From NCBI RefSeq assembly GCF_038502225.1, contig NC_091311.1:38532072-38596071 (forward strand): 64,000 nt of DNA, in the 5' to 3' direction. The translations under genes were made by a program, and so were the position numbers. How positions within the stretch are numbered: the stretch's first letter is position 1; every line of letters begins with the position of its first letter. The notes beneath the pieces are model-generated. The model had not been told where the DNA came from. It saw only the letters and a program-made list of their open reading frames with translations, and did no database searches. Of this stretch, positions 13,019 to 25,937 are shown piece by piece. Source of the DNA: Cherax quadricarinatus. Lineage: Eukaryota > Arthropoda > Malacostraca > Decapoda > Parastacidae.

Positions 13019-13158
13019 AAATAACACTGTGAAAGAACAGAGTTCCAAGCGCTTTCGTGACTACTCACATTATCACGAAAGCGCTTGGAATTTCTCTATT
13101 CTTTCACAGTGATTGTTTTGCATATTCTGAAATCACCTGTTTACTGTGATCTTATTGC

Positions 13159-13160
<2 letters not shown>
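13016..13160. mobile_element. Foldback element embedded in (TA)n, copy 1
   Basis: Two inverted arms (about 13023-13065 and 13071-13122) share cactgtgaaagaa and ccaagcgctttcgtga. A unique tail (gcatattctgaaatcacctg to gatcttattgca) follows, and (TA)n lies on both sides. The copy at 23429-23615 has the same arms, tail and (TA)n flanks. No coding potential, so it would be non-autonomous. Confidence 0.65.
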
Positions 13161-13372
<212 letters not shown>

Positions 13373-13378
13373 TTTTTC

Positions 13379-15215
13379 AACAAGTCGGAACCTGTCTCCC
13401 ACAGAGGCAGGGTGACCCAAAAAAAAGAAAAAGAAAATCCCCAAAAAGAAAATACTTTCATCATCATTTAACACTTTCACCACACTCACACATTATCACT
13501 GCTTTTGCAGAGGTGCTCAGAATACAACAGTTTAGAAGCATATACGTATAAAGATACACAACATATCCCTCCAAACTGCCAATATCCCAAACCCCTCCTT
13601 TAAAGTCCAGGCATTGTACTTCTCATTTCCAGGACTCAAGTCCGACTATATGAAAATAACAGGTTTCCCTGAATCCCTTCACTAAATATTACCCTGCTCA
13701 CACTCCAACAGATCGTCAGGTCCCAAGTATCATTCGTCTCCATTCACTCCTATCTAACACGCCCACGCACGCCCGTTGGAAGTCCAAGCCCTCCCACCCA
13801 CAAAAACCTTTCCTCCCCTCTTTCCAACCCTTTCGAGGACGACCCCTACCCCTCTTTCCTTCCCCTATAGATTTATATGCTTTCCATGTCATTCTACTTT
13901 GATCCATTCTCTCTAAATGACCAAACCACCTCAACAACCCCTCTTCTGCCCTCTGACTAATGCTTTTATTAACTCCACACCTTCTCCTAATTTCCACACT
14001 CCGAATTTTCTGCATAATATTTACACCACACTTGCCCTTAAACAGGACATCTCCACTGCCTCCAACCGTCTACTCGCTGCTGCATTTACCACCCAAGCTT
14101 CACATCCATATAAGAGTGTTGGTACTACTATACTTCTTTACATTCCTTCTTTGCCTCCATAGATAACGTTTTTTGACTCCACATATACCTCAACGCACCA
14201 CTCACCTTTTTCCCTCATCAATTCTATGATTAACCTCATCCTTCATAAATCCATCCGCCGACACGTCAACTCCCAAGCATCTGGAAAACATTCACTTCTT
14301 CCATACTCCTCCTCCCCAATTTGATATCCAATTTTTTCTTTATCTAAATCATTTGATACCCTCATCACATTACTCTTTTCTATGTTCACTTTCAACTTTC
14401 TACCTTTACACACATTCTCAAACTCATCCACTAACCTTTGCAATTTTTCTTTAGAATCTCCCATAAGCACAGTATCATCTGCAAAAAGTAACTGTGTCAA
14501 TTCCCATTTTGAATTTGATTCCCCATAATTTAATCCCACCCCTCTCCCGAACACCCTAGCATTTACTTCTTTTACAACCCCATCTATAAATATATTAAAC
14601 AACCATGGTGACATTACACATCCCTGTCTAAGACCTACTTTACCGGGAAGTAGTCTCCCTCTCTTCTACACACCTAACCTGAGCCTCACTATCCTCATAA
14701 AAGCTCTTTACAGCATTTAGTAACTTACCACCATTCCATAAACTTGCAACATCTGCCACATTGCTCCTCTATCCACTCTATCATATGCCTTTTCTAAATC
14801 CATAAATGCAATAAAAACTTCCCTACCTTTATCCAAATACTGTTCACATATATGCTTCAATGTAAACACTTGATCTACACATCCCCTACCCACTCTGAAG
14901 CCTTCTTGCTCATCCGCAATTCTACATTCTGTCTTACCTCTAATTCTTTCAATTATAACTCTACCGTATACTTTTCCTGGTATACTCAGTAAACTTATTC
15001 CTCTATAATTTTTACAATCTCTTTTGTCCCCTTCCCCTGTATATAAAGGGACTATACATACTGCTCTGCCAATCCCTAGGTACCTTCCCCTCTTTCATAC
15101 ATTTATTAAACAAAAGTACCAACCACTCCAACACTATATCCCCCTGCTTTTAACATTTCTGTCATGATCCCATCAGTTCCAGCTGCTTTACCCCCTTTCA
15201 TTCTACGTAATGCCT
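13379..15215 (-). pseudogene. LINE A copy 1, decayed non-LTR retrotransposon
   Basis: On the minus strand, RT motifs appear in order but in broken frames: KAAGTDGI, NYRGISLLSIPGKVYGRVI, EGFRVGRGCVDQVF, FIAFMDLEKAYDRVDR, GLRQGC-MSPWLFNIFIDGVV, LLFADDTVL and, at the C terminus, EEGLLRWFGHLERM with RGRGRPRKGW. The longest surviving pieces are at 14243-14614 and 13716-14015. The 3' untranslated part (13379-13715) matches copy 2 at 25436-25690. The copy extends further 5' than copy 2. (TA)n lies at both ends. The motif style suggests an RTE-like clade, which is tentative. Confidence 0.85.
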
Positions 15216-15237
15216 CACGTATGTATGTATATATATG

Positions 15238-15302
<65 letters not shown>
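15216..15302. repeat. (TATG/TA)n microsatellite
   Basis: tatgtata variants grading into pure TA at the 5' end of LINE A copy 1. Confidence 0.9.
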
Positions 15303-15304
<2 letters not shown>

Positions 15305-15465
15305 TTTTACATCTCTTTTTCACTTTGTTCTTTTCTACACGAGTCCTTGTACTATATGTACATTTTTTTTATTGCGTCTGTATTAGGACTGAAGAAGCTA
15401 CTCGAGACGATATTTTTCCTCAATAAATTTCCTGAACTGTGCAAGTCTTCAACGGTATTACCATA
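15303..15465 (+). repeat. PLE-type terminal fragment
   Basis: Contains ggactgaagaagctactcg with a degenerate hairpin, then tcctcaataaatttcc, the usual order of the terminal motif in this window. Confidence 0.4.
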
Positions 15466-15539
15466 CTTGGTATCCAGCTTGTATTATGAAGTCATTCTTT
15501 CCCTGCGTAGACTGTTCCCTCCTCCATCACCCTAAGTAC

Positions 15540-15965
15540 CCGCTAAGCCTGCAGCCGCACTAGTGTTGCTAGCTGTAAGAGACCTCAAAGACGCTAGTGA
15601 CCACCAGCCTCATAAAGTGCTCTCCACCTTGATAAGCAGTGGTGGTCGATGACTTGAGGTAACCCGCCCACACCGACACTCCCGACTCCTCAGGTTCCCG
15701 ACACTCAGGGTCAAGGACCCAGATCGGGTTGTGGTTTCCATGCAGTCGAATTAAGCAGCACCATCGTATCAGCCAAATACAGAACATCAAAAGCTTTCCT
15801 CCAGGAACTTCGGACGGATCATCAAAGGACTGAGACCCGTGTGTAGACGCTGTTAATGACGAATATATGTAGATATATTCTTTGTTAGGAGTGAAAACGC
15901 CACGAGAGGTGAAACGTCTCCTTCAATAAAATGAAGTGTGAGTTTGTGTCTATATCTCCATATTC
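15540..15965 (+). repeat. Unknown sequence ending in a PLE-type terminus
   Basis: About 15540-15840 is unrecognised and has no convincing frame. From about 15875 it carries gaaaacgccacgagaggtga then aacgtctccttcaataaaa, a diverged version of the hairpin/GAAACG/AATAAA terminal motif. Confidence 0.35.
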
Positions 15966-16300
15966 TATTATACTTTTAATTCTATATTTTCTTATATATT
16001 ACCATTACTGATTTAGGACAGCACTGGGTATAATTAGTACTAACGGAGGTATTTAAAGCACATGTGGCATTTTACTCTTGAGAGGTGTTGACACTGAAGG
16101 GTTGTCCATAGCAGTTTAAGATAGCTGCTGGCTGGACAAGCACTGCAGGGATACTGCAATATCATTTATAAATAACCTGGATCACCTCTGCGGCAGAAAT
16201 GATGTGCGGGCCAGGGATGGTGTTCATTTATTTATGGCAACCATGATGGTGATGTCTTTTTTTGGTAGTAAGGGATGTTGTTGTTATGTATTTGCTTGAA

Positions 16301-16672
16301 ATTGAGGAAAGTTACAGATATATAGGATAATTTGGGAACTGATGGATATGGTTGACATTGGGTTTTAAGAAAATAGTTAGTAGGATATCACTGTAAAACA
16401 AAGTACAGCGGAAAGCAAAGATAAACCGGGTAGAGATACAGAAAAAAACCTTCTCAGGATATGTTATACAAACAGTTGTGGCGCCAGGAATAAAACATTT
16501 CATTTTTATTAACACATCAACCGTTGTGTGAAGGATCGTTTTGGTTGGTGGGTTTTCGATAGACTTTAAAACGAAGTTCGTGGTCAGCTTTGCAGAGTAG
16601 AACATCAAGGAAAGGAAGCTGACCACGAACTTCGTTTCAAAGTCTATCGAAAACCCACCAACCAAAACGATC
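16301..16672. repeat. Snap-back inverted repeat at the PLE-2 5' end
   Basis: The PLE-2 segment beginning gaccacgaacttcgtttc (about 16618-16672) also occurs inverted at about 16535-16585, with a short spacer. Minus-strand sequence to the left (16312-16530) may continue the inverted copy, but I cannot identify its protein. Confidence 0.6.
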
Positions 16673-17580
16673 TTCTCCACTTCTACTCTCACCACGACAC
16701 CAAAACCAAACGTGGTGTACTCAGAATCTGCAGCAACGAGTTCCTTGAGGAAGAATGCACTATAATTGAACAAATATTTTCTAAACTCCACTATCCTCGT
16801 CACTTCATCAGAGACTGCAGACGGCGAGCATTAAACATCTTCAACACACCCAGAGAAGACACTGCCGAGAAGAGATACATAGTCCTTCCCACTAACTCCA
16901 TTGCCAAACATGTTTCCAACATCTTTGCCAAAACATCATTCCAAGTATCTACCTCCACAACCACGACCATCAAGGACATCACCAGTAGTAGGCAGGAAAG
17001 CCTCCATCCTCTGCAGGGGTATACATAATTCCTTGTAATGACTGCAACAAGTTATACGTGGGCGAAACATCAAGGGACTCCAAACACGTATTTCAGAACA
17101 CCAATACGCAAGCAGGTCTGACGACACAAGGAATGCCTGCGTACAACACCGTAATTCACACAACCACTTGATAAACTACAGAAACTCAAGACTTATCGCC
17201 ACAGAAGACAACACTCAATACCGAAGAATCCTGGAATCATCACTTATTTCTATATCCGACAACTTCAACCAGAATAGTGGCTTCTATAACATAGCTGAAC
17301 CACTTGCCAAGAAACTTCTTCATCGCTATCCCACATAAGAACACTGTAGAAGGTCTACTCACAAACTTGTCCAGTCTCCTTTCCAAGCTACCCAAGTTTT
17401 TAGACTCTACAACCCAACTCGGTACATCATCAGATGCAGCATTCTTCACCTGACCTCAGCCGGACTATAAATACTCGCGTTCCTTCCACCCCAGGTAGTT
17501 CTGTTTGTGACTTGAAAAAGCCCACTGTGTGGGCGAAACGTAGTCAATAAAGGATCACATTATACTGCATTTGTGTTTAT
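16612..17580 (+). pseudogene. Penelope-like element PLE-2: RT end plus GIY-YIG nuclease
   Basis: PLEs encode an RT related to telomerase, usually fused to a C-terminal GIY-YIG endonuclease. Here the plus strand gives FKVYRKPTNQNDLLHFYSHH and a following RT C-terminal segment (about 16625-17010). Then comes AGVYIIPCNDCNKLYVGETS (near 17018-17080), where GVY and YVG are the GIY and YIG halves. After a frameshift, RISEHQYASRSDDTRNACVQ continues to a stop at about 17338. At least two frameshifts separate these pieces and the RT catalytic core is missing, so it is dead. The terminal region follows, with a TATA-like box (17466-17473) and hairpin (17511-17540). PLE-1 and the solo terminus at 46150-46350 are close relatives. 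Confidence 0.85.
17511..17545 (+). ncRNA. Hammerhead-like hairpin motif at the PLE-2 end
   Basis: A cttgaaaaa lead, a stem gcccac/gtgggc with a tgt loop, then gaaacg. Other copies keep the stem with different pairs (gcctac/gtaggc, gccac/gtggc) and have ctgaagaa or ctgatgaa before it. This resembles CUGANGA-stem II-GAAA of a hammerhead ribozyme, with one extra A. I could not find the helix I/III partners, so activity is unproven. Confidence 0.45.
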
Positions 17581-17584
17581 ATTG

Positions 17585-17690
17585 CCACATCAACCGTCTC
17601 CTACCAAGGGAGAGTCGCACGAAAAAAAGAAAAACTTTCATCATCATTCAATCTATCACTGTCTTGCCTCTGGCATGACAGTGAATATAA
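17585..17690 (-). mobile_element. LINE A 3'-end fragment (copy 3)
   Basis: Minus strand matches the extreme 3' end of LINE A: gaaagtttttctttttt-like, then a cctgccttggtggga-like block. Only about 100 bases remain, abutting the PLE-2 terminus. Confidence 0.6.
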
Positions 17691-17734
17691 TATAATTATG
17701 TAAATGGTATATATTACCAAGACGTAGATAAGTA

Positions 17735-18385
17735 AGACACATATGCAACAGTTTGGTATGTTTATTGTCGACAGGTTTCGCCTACTCAGTAGGCATCCTC
17801 AGTCGAATACAGAGAAGGCAGCAAAAGCAGTGGAGATGTAAAGATGATGTAACCAGTCCATTACCCTCGAAGAAGTATTTTTGAAGTTGTCAGTCAGTAT
17901 TATATATCATTTGCATAATTATATATATCTGACACAGCAACACGGAGTTCTGCTGGTACACAAGATATCTTCCAAAACTTTATTGCTTAACTTCTAGTTA
18001 CCATTGAGAAAGGTGGAATTTGAGAGAAACCTACGTACATAAGCCAGCAGGCTTACTACAGTGCCTCTCAAGCCTTAGATTCTTGCTTCTACTAGCAGGC
18101 TCCACCTCTTTTGTCGTCTTAAAGATTTTCTGTGCCTCAGCTTTGGCAGTATATAAGCCTCCCTTCTGATGATTCAATTTCACATTGTTCCAGAATATGA
18201 AACTTAACTCATCTCCAGGCTCAGGGACTGACCACCTCAAAACTACTTCTTCGAGGGTGCTGGAATTATTGCATTATCTCTACATCACTGCTTCTCTTGT
18301 CTTCTCTGGATTCGACTGAAGAAGCTTTCTATGAAGGCGAAACGTTTCAACAATAAAGACAGAAGTGTTGCCCATGTGTCAAAAT
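17735..18385. repeat. PLE-type termini, inverted pair
   Basis: A minus-strand terminus (17774-17805, hairpin gcctac/gtaggc) is followed by a plus-strand terminal region. The latter has a TATA-like box (18150-18157), the block gggactgaccacctcaaaac, the hairpin at 18315-18345 and aacaataaagac. The order and the TATA-to-hairpin distance of about 165 bases match the block at 55025-55220. Confidence 0.6.
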
Positions 18386-18459
18386 AAACGAACAAAATTA
18401 ATTGCATTTACAGTAAATGTTGATATTATTGCAATAAACAAAGTATGGTTACATTTTAA

Positions 18460-18604
<145 letters not shown>

Positions 18605-18721
18605 GCATTAATTTCGGACAGGGTTAGTAGTTTTGCGTATGTGTCTTGCTCATCAGTTTGTCGTTATTAAATACCGTTGATATTCTGTAAGGTACAACTT
18701 CTTATAAAGTGTAATAATGTG

Positions 18722-18835
18722 ACATCTTATTGTGGCAATGTTTCACTCTGCAGGAGCTTTGTCAAGTCATTAATGTAATGGCATGACAAAGCTCCTGGAG
18801 AGTGCAACCTTACCGCAATAAAATCTCATACTAGT
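18722..18835. repeat. Short foldback sequence
   Basis: Arms with gcaggagctttgtcaa and gacaaagctcctggaga face each other, extended by ttattgtggcaa and ttaccgcaataa. Spacer about 20 bases. Confidence 0.6.
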
Positions 18836-18869
18836 TGCATGTTTTCTCTTACTTTACTTCTTACATGAC

Positions 18870-18874
18870 TGACC

Positions 18875-18908
<34 letters not shown>

Positions 18909-18920
18909 TTACTACTAGTG
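18870..18920. repeat. (CCA)n/(CTA)n short array
   Basis: Four to five CCA units running into about ten ACT units. Confidence 0.85.
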
Positions 18921-18983
18921 TACTGCTACTACTTCACTAAATGTCAACAAGATCACTACTTCTGCTAAAATACTGCAAATATA

Positions 18984-19149
<166 letters not shown>

Positions 19150-19408
19150 ATGGGGTCCACCTCTGGTGTAAATTGTTAGGGGACCCATAGCCTCCGGATA
19201 AGTGGGATAAAAGGCTTCAAGGAAGAATATTTGGATTTCTTCCTGAAGCCGTTTGAATATTCCACTTCCCCTACCACCCCATCTTTTAAACTATTTTTTT
19301 TACCAATAGGAATATTTTATTACATAATATGGTACAGAAGATTTAAGAGATACATTGTTAATATAAAGGTGGCATATACGGTACATGTTGTTACGTGTGT
19401 ATCACCGA

Positions 19409-19885
19409 TTATAAGGCGAAAATCTCATCCAGCTCCTCAGAGCTGGGGCGCGTGCCCAAAATGCAGCATGCATTACCCCTTTGAACAGCCGCACTGAGCC
19501 GCTGGAACAGAAAACTAGCTGCCCTGGGATCCCTAGTTACCCTGATGAGTCTTTTTCCCAGCTCCTTAAGGAAATTAGATGCACTCTTTCCCCATGAGCC
19601 AAGGGTCTCTGAGCCTATGGGAACAAACATATAATGATGGGCAAGTTCAAGACTTTTGGGACTCCCTGAAGCTGGCAGCTGCCCCTCCTTCCTCCCTGGT
19701 GTATTGGAGATAGGTATCAGCCAAGGTAGATGCACATGTATAGTCCCACACCACCTGCTTCCCATTTGTCCAGGCTTGAAGGGTGATACCATCTGGTCGC
19801 TTCTGGCTGCCATCAGATCTGCATAGTTGGGGTGGCTCCCTTACTGCTGGGCATCCAGCTGTTGTGAGGCTCCTCTTGATAATGT

Positions 19886-19888
<3 letters not shown>
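19409..19888 (-). pseudogene. Retroelement C-terminal ORF relic
   Basis: Two overlapping minus-strand frames give one degraded protein end. KRPDGITLQAWTNGKQVVWD in one frame is followed by HHYMFVPIGSETLGSWG and ELGKRLIRVTRDPRAASFLF ending in QRLSAAVQRGNACCILGT. I recognise this pattern from C-terminal regions of invertebrate RT-encoding elements, from memory and without naming a clade. A frameshift lies near 19660-19700, and the 5' side is cut off by (TA)n at 19888. Confidence 0.6.

Positions 19889-19966
<78 letters not shown>
19888..19966. repeat. (TA)n microsatellite
   Basis: About 39 TA units at the truncated edge of the preceding retroelement relic. Confidence 0.95.
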
Positions 19967-19967
<1 letters not shown>

Positions 19968-20099
19968 AGCGTCACGACAGTACAATAGCACTGCATTACC
20001 CGATGGTTTAGGATTCGTCGTAAAATGGTTAGCAGACTTACGAAGAAAACCGTTATAAAAGAGAGTATTAGCTGAAGTTTTTTTTTCCAGTTTGTTAAG

Positions 20100-20232
20100 C
20101 CAAGCATATGACTGGATCTCCGGTCGCGGTTAGGTATCGTAGGCAGTATAGCTATCGTCTTGAGTTAGGAGCTTAATAATCCCACAGTTCTGCGACCAGC
20201 TGGGAATCGAACCCCGTGTCATGTAGGGGGGG
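20100..20232 (-). mobile_element. Possible tRNA-like SINE fragment
   Basis: The minus strand contains ggggttcgattcccagctgg, a good B-box/T-arm consensus, but I see no clear A box. Confidence 0.3.
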
Positions 20233-20315
20233 TAATGATTGAATAGGATATAAGGGGAATATGGGAGTAAGGGATTATGTAGGGAGGGGAGAGGCAGGCG
20301 AGGTGGTAGGAGTGA

Positions 20316-20484
20316 TTATTATTATAATCAAGAGGGAAGCGCTAAACCCGGAGGATTATACAGCGCCTGGGGGGGGGGATGTGGAAGGCATTCAGGCTTA
20401 ATTCGGGGAACTGGAGCACAGATCCAATTCCCTAAATCAAGAGCCCCTCACCAACATCAAGGAACCTTCCTTGAGGGGGGTAGG
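20316..20484 (+). repeat. Interspersed repeat family E, best copy
   Basis: Starts with attattattataatcaagag, then aagcgctaaacccgg, ggattatacagcgcctgg, a G run, attcaggctt, ctggagcacagatccaattc and a catcaaggaacc tail. It matches the inverted copy at 1641-1808. Partial copies or similar heads occur near 3507, 27491, 29198, 51358 and 62050. Confidence 0.7.
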
Positions 20485-20649
20485 AGTGAGATGATTAGCG
20501 GAGGTAGGTAGGTAATGACAGGTCAGTGGTGACCACCACGACACTCTCATTAACTCTACAATACTCACTAACATATGCCTCGCCCACTCTTCACTCATAT
20601 ATAAACATAATAAAATATGAGAAATAGGAATAGCAAATAACGGGGACAG

Positions 20650-21335
20650 TGAATATTACTATTCTACTCAAACACAGTTTATTATTACGTCTTTGTACCT
20701 TAATATATTTGGGAACAGAAGAACATTATTGTGGTTTAGATAAATGGGATGGTACACATAAGCAGTGAGACAGGGAACACAATCAACTTGACCAAAATGA
20801 ATGTAACTTACAATATAGCACAGAGGACAGTTCACTACAGGAACTAAGCCACAGGTCCCAAGACCAACACAGCACGAGTACGACGCCAAGCCAGTACTCT
20901 GCCCAATGTCTCCAACAGTCTCCTCCAGAGACTTCAGCAGCCTTCTCCCGAGCCCTGCACCCCAGCAGCAGCTCCGCTCGACTCTCTGCTCAGAGCTCTG
21001 CACCCAGGCCAGAGCTCTGCCCGAATCTTCTGCTCAGGAGCTCTGCGCCCCAGCAGCAGCTCCGCTCCAATCTCATGATCATGCTCTTCCTTGGGCTTTT
21101 ATGGTGGTCCAAGCACCCTCCACAACCACGTGTACGACCTGACGCCTAGGTCTGAGGCGTCAAGAACAAAAGACCTCAGACGTGGGCGTGGCTACAGACG
21201 TTTGCCAAGGCAAGGTGTGACCATATAATTGGTTAAATTAGGTCTCCCCAGAGACCTCACAAGCCCAGCTGGACTACATCACACCCGGACATTTACCGGG
21301 CTCCTAGGAACCAAGTTAACTTCCCGACCCCTTTA
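20650..21335. other. Unidentified moderately GC-rich segment
   Basis: More GC-rich than its surroundings. It contains a direct repeat of ccccagcagcagctccgct (near 20960 and 21050) and ctctgctcaga/ctgctcaggag blocks. Open frames of 111 and 78 codons have no known domain. It could be part of an unknown transposon or LTR. Confidence 0.3.
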
Positions 21336-21338
21336 TAT

Positions 21339-21349
21339 TTATATATATA

Positions 21350-21424
<75 letters not shown>
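21339..21424. repeat. (TA)n microsatellite
   Basis: TA repeats with two tatttat interruptions at the left edge. Confidence 0.95.
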
Positions 21425-21428
<4 letters not shown>

Positions 21429-22055
21429 ACACTGATAGCTAGACATATAAATTACTATCGATTTATAATAAAAGCATATTGCATTCACGAATAAATAAGG
21501 GACATTCGTACGTTATATAAACGGTATACAATATCGACAAGTTATTAAGACACGCGCAGCACAGCTTTTTTTTATTGATGGTTCGTTTTCCCTGCTTAGC
21601 ATGAGACTCTATTCTGATACCTAAATGCTGCACATGTGTCTTACTTGCCATATATCTTCATACCTCACAGTGTGGTAGTTACTCCTGATCCCCGAATGGA
21701 TCTCTCGTAAGATTTTCTTTAGTGATTGTGAATGTGAAATGTATTCTAGCTAATACCAGTGACCATTTATTAGTGGAAATATGTATTTTTGTATTAATTA
21801 TGGAGCATTCTGTATTCTTGGGTGAATGTCTTGAAGTCATGATGATATTACGTCTCGAGATGTCCATGGTGGGCAACCAGAATGGTGAAGGAGGCAGGGT
21901 GGGAGGCCCGCATGGCTGAGTCAGACGTGGTGTGATGAGAAATGGCCGTGTTCTTCACACCTACGTCTTAACCCCAGCTGCATATCATTTTCTTCCTTGT
22001 GTGATGCAACGACCCTCTTGGTCAGGAAAGCTTCTCGTTTCGATGAAGCCACAGC
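21425..22055. other. No gene recognised
   Basis: Mostly unique sequence. A gcacatgtgtcttac block near 21630 resembles PLE tails in this window. Open frames of 60-65 codons look random. Confidence 0.4.
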
Positions 22056-22059
22056 ATTC

Positions 22060-22978
22060 CAGTACGCTCTCATGGGTCGGAAACTTCCTTCCGTCAGTGA
22101 CGCGACACCTCTAAGAAGCTCATGGGTCGGGAAATTCCTTCCGTCAGTGACACAGCAACACCTCTAGCACGCTCATGAGTCTGGAACTTGCTTCCATCAG
22201 TGGCACAGCAACACCTCTAGTATGCTCATGAGTCTGGAACTTGCTTCCGTCAGTGACACAGCAACACCTCTAGCACGCTCATGAATCTGAAACTTGCTTC
22301 CGTCAGTGACACAGCAACACCTCTAGTATGCTCATGAGTCTGGAACTTGCTTCCATCAGTGGCACAGCAACACCTCTAGCACGCTCATGAGTCTGGAACT
22401 TGCTTCCATCAGTGGCACAGCAACACCTCTAGCACGCTCATGAGTCTGGAACTTGCTTCCATCAGTGGCACAGCAACACCTCTAGCACGCTCATGAGTCT
22501 GGAACTTGCTTCCATCAGTGGCACAGCAACACCTCTAGTATGCTCATGAGTCTGGAACTTGCTTCCATCAGTGACACAGCAACACCTCTAGTATGCTCAT
22601 GAGTCGGGAACTTGCTTCCGTCAATGGCACAGCAGCACCTCTAGTATGCTCATGAGTCTGAAACTTGCTTCCATCAGTGGCACAGCAACACCTCTAGTAT
22701 GTTCATGAGTCGGGAACTTGCTTCCGTCAATGGCACATCAGCACCTCTAGTATGCTCATGAGTCGGGAACTTGCTTCCGTCAATGGCACAGCAGCACCTC
22801 TAGTATGCTCATGAGTCTGAAACTTGCTTCCGTCAGTGACACAGCAACACCTCTAGTATGCTCATGAGTCTGAAACTTGCTTCCGTCAGTGACACAGCAA
22901 CACCTCTAGTATGCTCATGAGTCGGGAACTTGCTTCCGTCAATGGCACAGCAGCACCTCTAGCGCACTCATGTGACGG
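22060..22978. repeat. 53-bp minisatellite, ~17 copies
   Basis: Tandem units with gctcatgagtctggaacttg, then cttccgtcagtgacacagca and acacctctag. Successive gctcatga blocks are 53 bases apart (for example 22171 and 22224). Shared variants (ctggaa/cgggaa, gtggca/gtgaca, agcac/agtat) mark blocks of recent amplification. 53 is not a multiple of 3 and no long frame spans it. Confidence 0.9.
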
Positions 22979-23278
22979 GAACTTTCTCAGAAGCCGTGAC
23001 GTCGCTGGGTTTCCGAACGTTTCTTCGTACCTGTGTGACGTGGAGCTTATAGCTAACGTGCTCACAGGGAGCACATTAGTTAACAGATTGTGTCGCGCTT
23101 CGTTGGACGTACGTTGACCAGACTGCAAATTATTAGATCAAGATACATTAGGACTCCTTTAATTGATACTTAGTATTAGCGACACGAGTGTGTGTCTTAT
23201 CCATAATTCAGAGGATTTCTATTTGTGATATTTAGTAACATGTGAGGATTAAATAAATTTTTCATATGGTAATAAAAA

Positions 23279-23864
<586 letters not shown>

Positions 23865-23865
23865 T

Positions 23866-24252
23866 GTCGTGCCGAATAGGCAGAACTTGCGATCTTGGCT
23901 TAAATAGCAACGTTCATCTTGCCATATAGGACAAGTGAAAATTTGTGTATGCAATAATTTCGCCAAAATCATTCTGAACCTAACGAAAAAAAATATATTT
24001 CACTGTGTTTGTTTAGTATTAAATTATTGTAAACAAATCTAAAATATATTTAGTTGGGTTAGGCTAAAATAAATTGCTCTTGTTATAATAAGGTTAGGTA
24101 AGTTTTCTAAGATTCTTTTGGTGCAAAATTAAAAATTTTTACATTAACATTAATGAAAAAAATAAACCTTTAAACGTATAAGAGAAAATTTCAGGAAGGA
24201 CTTAATTTTAAATGAGTTCTTGCTAGTTGACCAGTTTTACATATTCGGCACG
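23866..24252. mobile_element. 387-bp MITE-like element
   Basis: Short terminal inverted repeats: cgtgccgaata at the left (23868-23878) and tattcggcacg at the right (24242-24252). The left end adjoins (TA)n. The interior is AT-rich with no coding capacity, typical of a non-autonomous DNA transposon. The superfamily is unknown. The right end touches LINE A. Confidence 0.6.
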
Positions 24253-25868
<1,616 letters not shown>

Positions 25869-25937
25869 GGTGCAGTCGTGTGCTTACAAACATATCTTCA
25901 GATGAATAGGAGGAAGGGACAAGAGAATCACATTTTA

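Noticed and set aside
20668..21142. 111- and 78-codon frames in the GC-richer segment as a gene
   Set aside because: Overlapping frames on opposite strands, internal direct repeats and no domain; more likely part of an unknown repeat.
24227..24252. Translation start of the LINE A protein inside the MITE
   Set aside because: The first codon there is TTG within MITE sequence. The frame is open by chance across the junction; the element is simply 5'-truncated.
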